A program made the position numbers and the translations under genes. Source: Pseudomonadota bacterium (GTDB lineage: Bacteria; Pseudomonadota; Alphaproteobacteria; ATCC43930; CGMCC-115725). Taken from it: a stretch of DNA of 6,574 nt. This document shows positions 4,716 through 6,574 of this stretch, piece after piece. The notes beneath the pieces are model-generated. The model was given only the letters and a program-made list of their open reading frames with translations. It made no database searches and had not been told where the DNA came from. The stretch is taken from the NCBI GenBank assembly GCA_021790295.1, contig JAJYIC010000141.1, positions 1 to 6,574 on the forward strand, given 5' to 3'. How positions within the stretch are numbered: the first letter of the stretch is position 1; the number at the start of each line of letters is the position of its first letter.

Positions 4716-6574
4716 TCCTCGCGACCGCAGGGCATATCGATCACGGCAAGACGGCTCTCGTCGAGGCTTTGACCGGGGTCGACGCCGATCGCCTCGAGGA
4801 AGAGAAGCGCCGCGGCATGACGATCGATCTCGGTTTTGCCTACGCCCCTTTGGCGGGCGACGCGGCAGGAACGGAGATCGGCTTTGTCGATGTCCCGGGT
4901 CACGAGCGCTTTCTCCCCAACATGCTGGCCGGGGTTTTGTCGATCGACCGGGTTCTCCTCGTCGTCGCCGCCGACGACGGTCCGCGTCCTCAGACGCTCG
5001 AACATCTCGATATCCTGGAGCTGATCGCCCTCTCCGATCTGACCGCGGTCCTGACCAAGATCGACCGCGTCGGGGAGGAAAGGCGCGCCGAGGTCGAAGG
5101 CCAACTGAAAGCGCTTCTCGCCGCTTCCGGTTATGAAGAGGCGCCGATCTTTGCCGTATCGAGCCGAACCGGTGAAGGGATTGCTGAACTCAAAAAGCAT
5201 CTCGCCAAAGCCGCCGTAGCGGCTGCAAGCCGGCGCGCCGGAGAAAGCCCGAAAGGCCTCTTCCGGATGGCGATCGACCGCGCCTTCAGCCTTCAGGGGA
5301 TCGGCCTCGTCGTCACCGGAACGGCGGCTTCGGGGAGCGTTGAAACGGGCGCGAGGCTGTTGCTCAGTCCCTCCGGGATCGAGGTCAGGGTGCGCGGCGT
5401 TCACGCGCAAAACCGCGCCGTTGCGAGCGCGCAAAAAGGCGAACGCTGCGGCGTCAATATCGTCGGCAGCTTTCCGACGGGCCGCGAGCCCGGGCGCGGC
5501 GAGTGGCTTCTCGCGCGCGAACGCCACGCCCCTTCGAGCCGGATCGATCTTCATTTGCGCTCGTCGCGCTTTCTCTTTCGGCCTCTTCGCGACGGACTCC
5601 CGGTCCATCTTCATCTCGGAACCACGGACATCCGCGGCCGGGTCGGGATGATCGAAGGGCGCGAGCTGGCGCCCGGCGGGAACGGCTTTGTCCGGGTCGA
5701 TCTCGAACATCCGATCGCCGCTCTTTTTGGCGACCGCGCGATCCTGCGCGACGACGCTGAAAGGCGCACCCTTGCGGGAGGCTTTGTCGTCGATCCCTTC
5801 GGCCCCGGCCGCGGGCGGCGGGGGGCCGGCCGCGCCGCCCTTTTAGAGGCAATGGCGCAAAGGGACCCAGCGGCCGCAATTGCACGGCTTCTCTCTTTGA
5901 CCGGATCTGTCGATTTCGAACGCTTTCTGCTCTCGCGCAATCTTGCGCCTTTTGAAGAGGAGGCGCTCAAAGGGGGTTTCCTCATCGTCGGCCGGGCGCC
6001 CGAGAGGATTGCGATAACAGAGGAGAAGCTGATAGCCCTCGAAAAGCGCATCGAGGGCGCAGTTCTTGATTGGCACCGCAAAGAGCCGGATGCCCTCGGG
6101 GTAAACCGCGCGCTTCTCTTACGGGAGCTTTCGCGGGAAGGCCCCTCAAGCGCGCTCGAAGCTGCGCTTTTGGCCCTCGAAGAGAACGGGAGGGTGGTGC
6201 GCGAAGGGCCTTTGTGGCGGCTTTCTTCGCATCATCCGCGTTTGAGCGAGGCCGATGAGAGGTTGTGGCAAAGGGTGCGCCCTCTTCTTGCCGCGGGAGA
6301 GCTTCGCTCCTTGCGCCTTCTCGAACTTGCCGAGGCGCTCGGAGAGGAGGCGCGCGGGCTCGAACGCTTTCTTTTGCGCGCCGAGCGTTTCGGCCGCGTC
6401 GTTCGGGCGGCTCCCAACCGCTTTTTCCTTCCTGAAACAATGGGCCGGCTCGCCGAGATCGCACGCGAACTGGCTCTTTCCTCGCCCGCGGGACGCTTTA
6501 CCGCCTCGGCCTTTAACGAGCGTTCCGGGATCGGGCGCAATCTCTCGATAGAGATCCTCGAAACATTTGATAGG
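4712..6574 (+). CDS. selB: Selenocysteine-specific elongation factor SelB (partial at 3' end)
   Basis: SelB is the dedicated GTPase that delivers selenocysteinyl-tRNA to the ribosome at UGA codons marked by a SECIS hairpin in the mRNA. The GTG start at 4712 overlaps the selA stop (GTGA), giving an N-terminus MILATAGHIDHGKT typical of the family. All G motifs are visible: GHIDHGKT (7-14), RGMTID (34-39), DVPGH (60-64), TKID (115-118) and SSRTG (150-154). EF-Tu-like beta-barrel domains follow (about 180-350, with FRMAIDRAFSLQGIGLVVTG opening domain 2), then a linker and the winged-helix repeats that bind the SECIS RNA (about 375 onward). The 621 codons present remain open to the window edge. 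E. coli SelB has 614 residues. The final GIGRNLSIEILETFDR corresponds to the fourth winged helix, so perhaps 20 residues are missing. Purine-rich GGGAAGG (4701-4707) may serve as ribosome binding site, and coupling with selA is likely. No frameshift or lost motif is seen. Confidence 0.96.
   Translation, partial: MILATAGHIDHGKTALVEALTGVDADRLEEEKRRGMTIDLGFAYAPLAGDAAGTEIGFVDVPGHERFLPNMLAGVLSIDRVLLVVAADDGPRPQTLEHLDILELIALSDLTAVLTKIDRVGEERRAEVEGQLKALLAASGYEEAPIFAVSSRTGEGIAELKKHLAKAAVAAASRRAGESPKGLFRMAIDRAFSLQGIGLVVTGTAASGSVETGARLLLSPSGIEVRVRGVHAQNRAVASAQKGERCGVNIVGSFPTGREPGRGEWLLARERHAPSSRIDLHLRSSRFLFRPLRDGLPVHLHLGTTDIRGRVGMIEGRELAPGGNGFVRVDLEHPIAALFGDRAILRDDAERRTLAGGFVVDPFGPGRGRRGAGRAALLEAMAQRDPAAAIARLLSLTGSVDFERFLLSRNLAPFEEEALKGGFLIVGRAPERIAITEEKLIALEKRIEGAVLDWHRKEPDALGVNRALLLRELSREGPSSALEAALLALEENGRVVREGPLWRLSSHHPRLSEADERLWQRVRPLLAAGELRSLRLLELAEALGEEARGLERFLLRAERFGRVVRAAPNRFFLPETMGRLAEIARELALSSPAGRFTASAFNERSGIGRNLSIEILETFDR

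Noticed and set aside
4331..5710. A 459-codon frame on the - strand across selA and selB.
   Set aside because: It is a shadow of selA/selB with a low-complexity basic translation and no family motif.

Overview
The window is visibly GC-rich, and every convincing gene reads on the + strand. The single-domain PAS protein, the selA-selB arrangement, the strong C/G bias at third codon positions and the dispersed hairpin repeats look most like an alphaproteobacterium, perhaps in the Hyphomicrobiales/Rhizobiales. That placement is inferred from protein style and composition only.

Bases 1-155 hold a cluster of hairpins and no gene. Two 50-base elements (3-52 and 68-117) are diverged copies of one structured repeat in opposite orientations. 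Ten of the fourteen differences between them fall in five pairs that preserve base pairing. A third, unrelated hairpin follows at 128-148. Bases 150-318 form an AT-rich leader, with a possible promoter, in front of a small stand-alone PAS sensor protein (319-753). A DUF488/YeaO-type protein follows (808-1191). Weak terminator-like hairpins lie after each of these two genes.

After a 137-base gap come four tightly packed genes that are probably one operon: an E1 alpha subunit (1329-2306) and E1 beta subunit (2319-3275) of a thiamine-diphosphate 2-oxoacid/acetoin dehydrogenase, then selA (3315-4715) and selB (4712 to the window edge). The spacings are 12 bases, 39 bases and a 4-base overlap. No E2 or E3 gene lies in the window. 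SelA converts Ser-tRNA(Sec) to Sec-tRNA(Sec), and SelB carries that tRNA to UGA codons marked by a SECIS hairpin, so the organism very probably makes selenoproteins. No tRNA(Sec) gene, selD or recognisable selenoprotein is in the window. selB runs off the right end with only the last part of its fourth winged-helix domain missing.

The most unusual features are the covarying inverted repeat pair at the left edge and the co-transcription of an orphan, somewhat diverged E1 pair with the selenocysteine machinery. I found no convincing new defence or mobile system. The long open frames on the - strand are shadows of the + strand genes.
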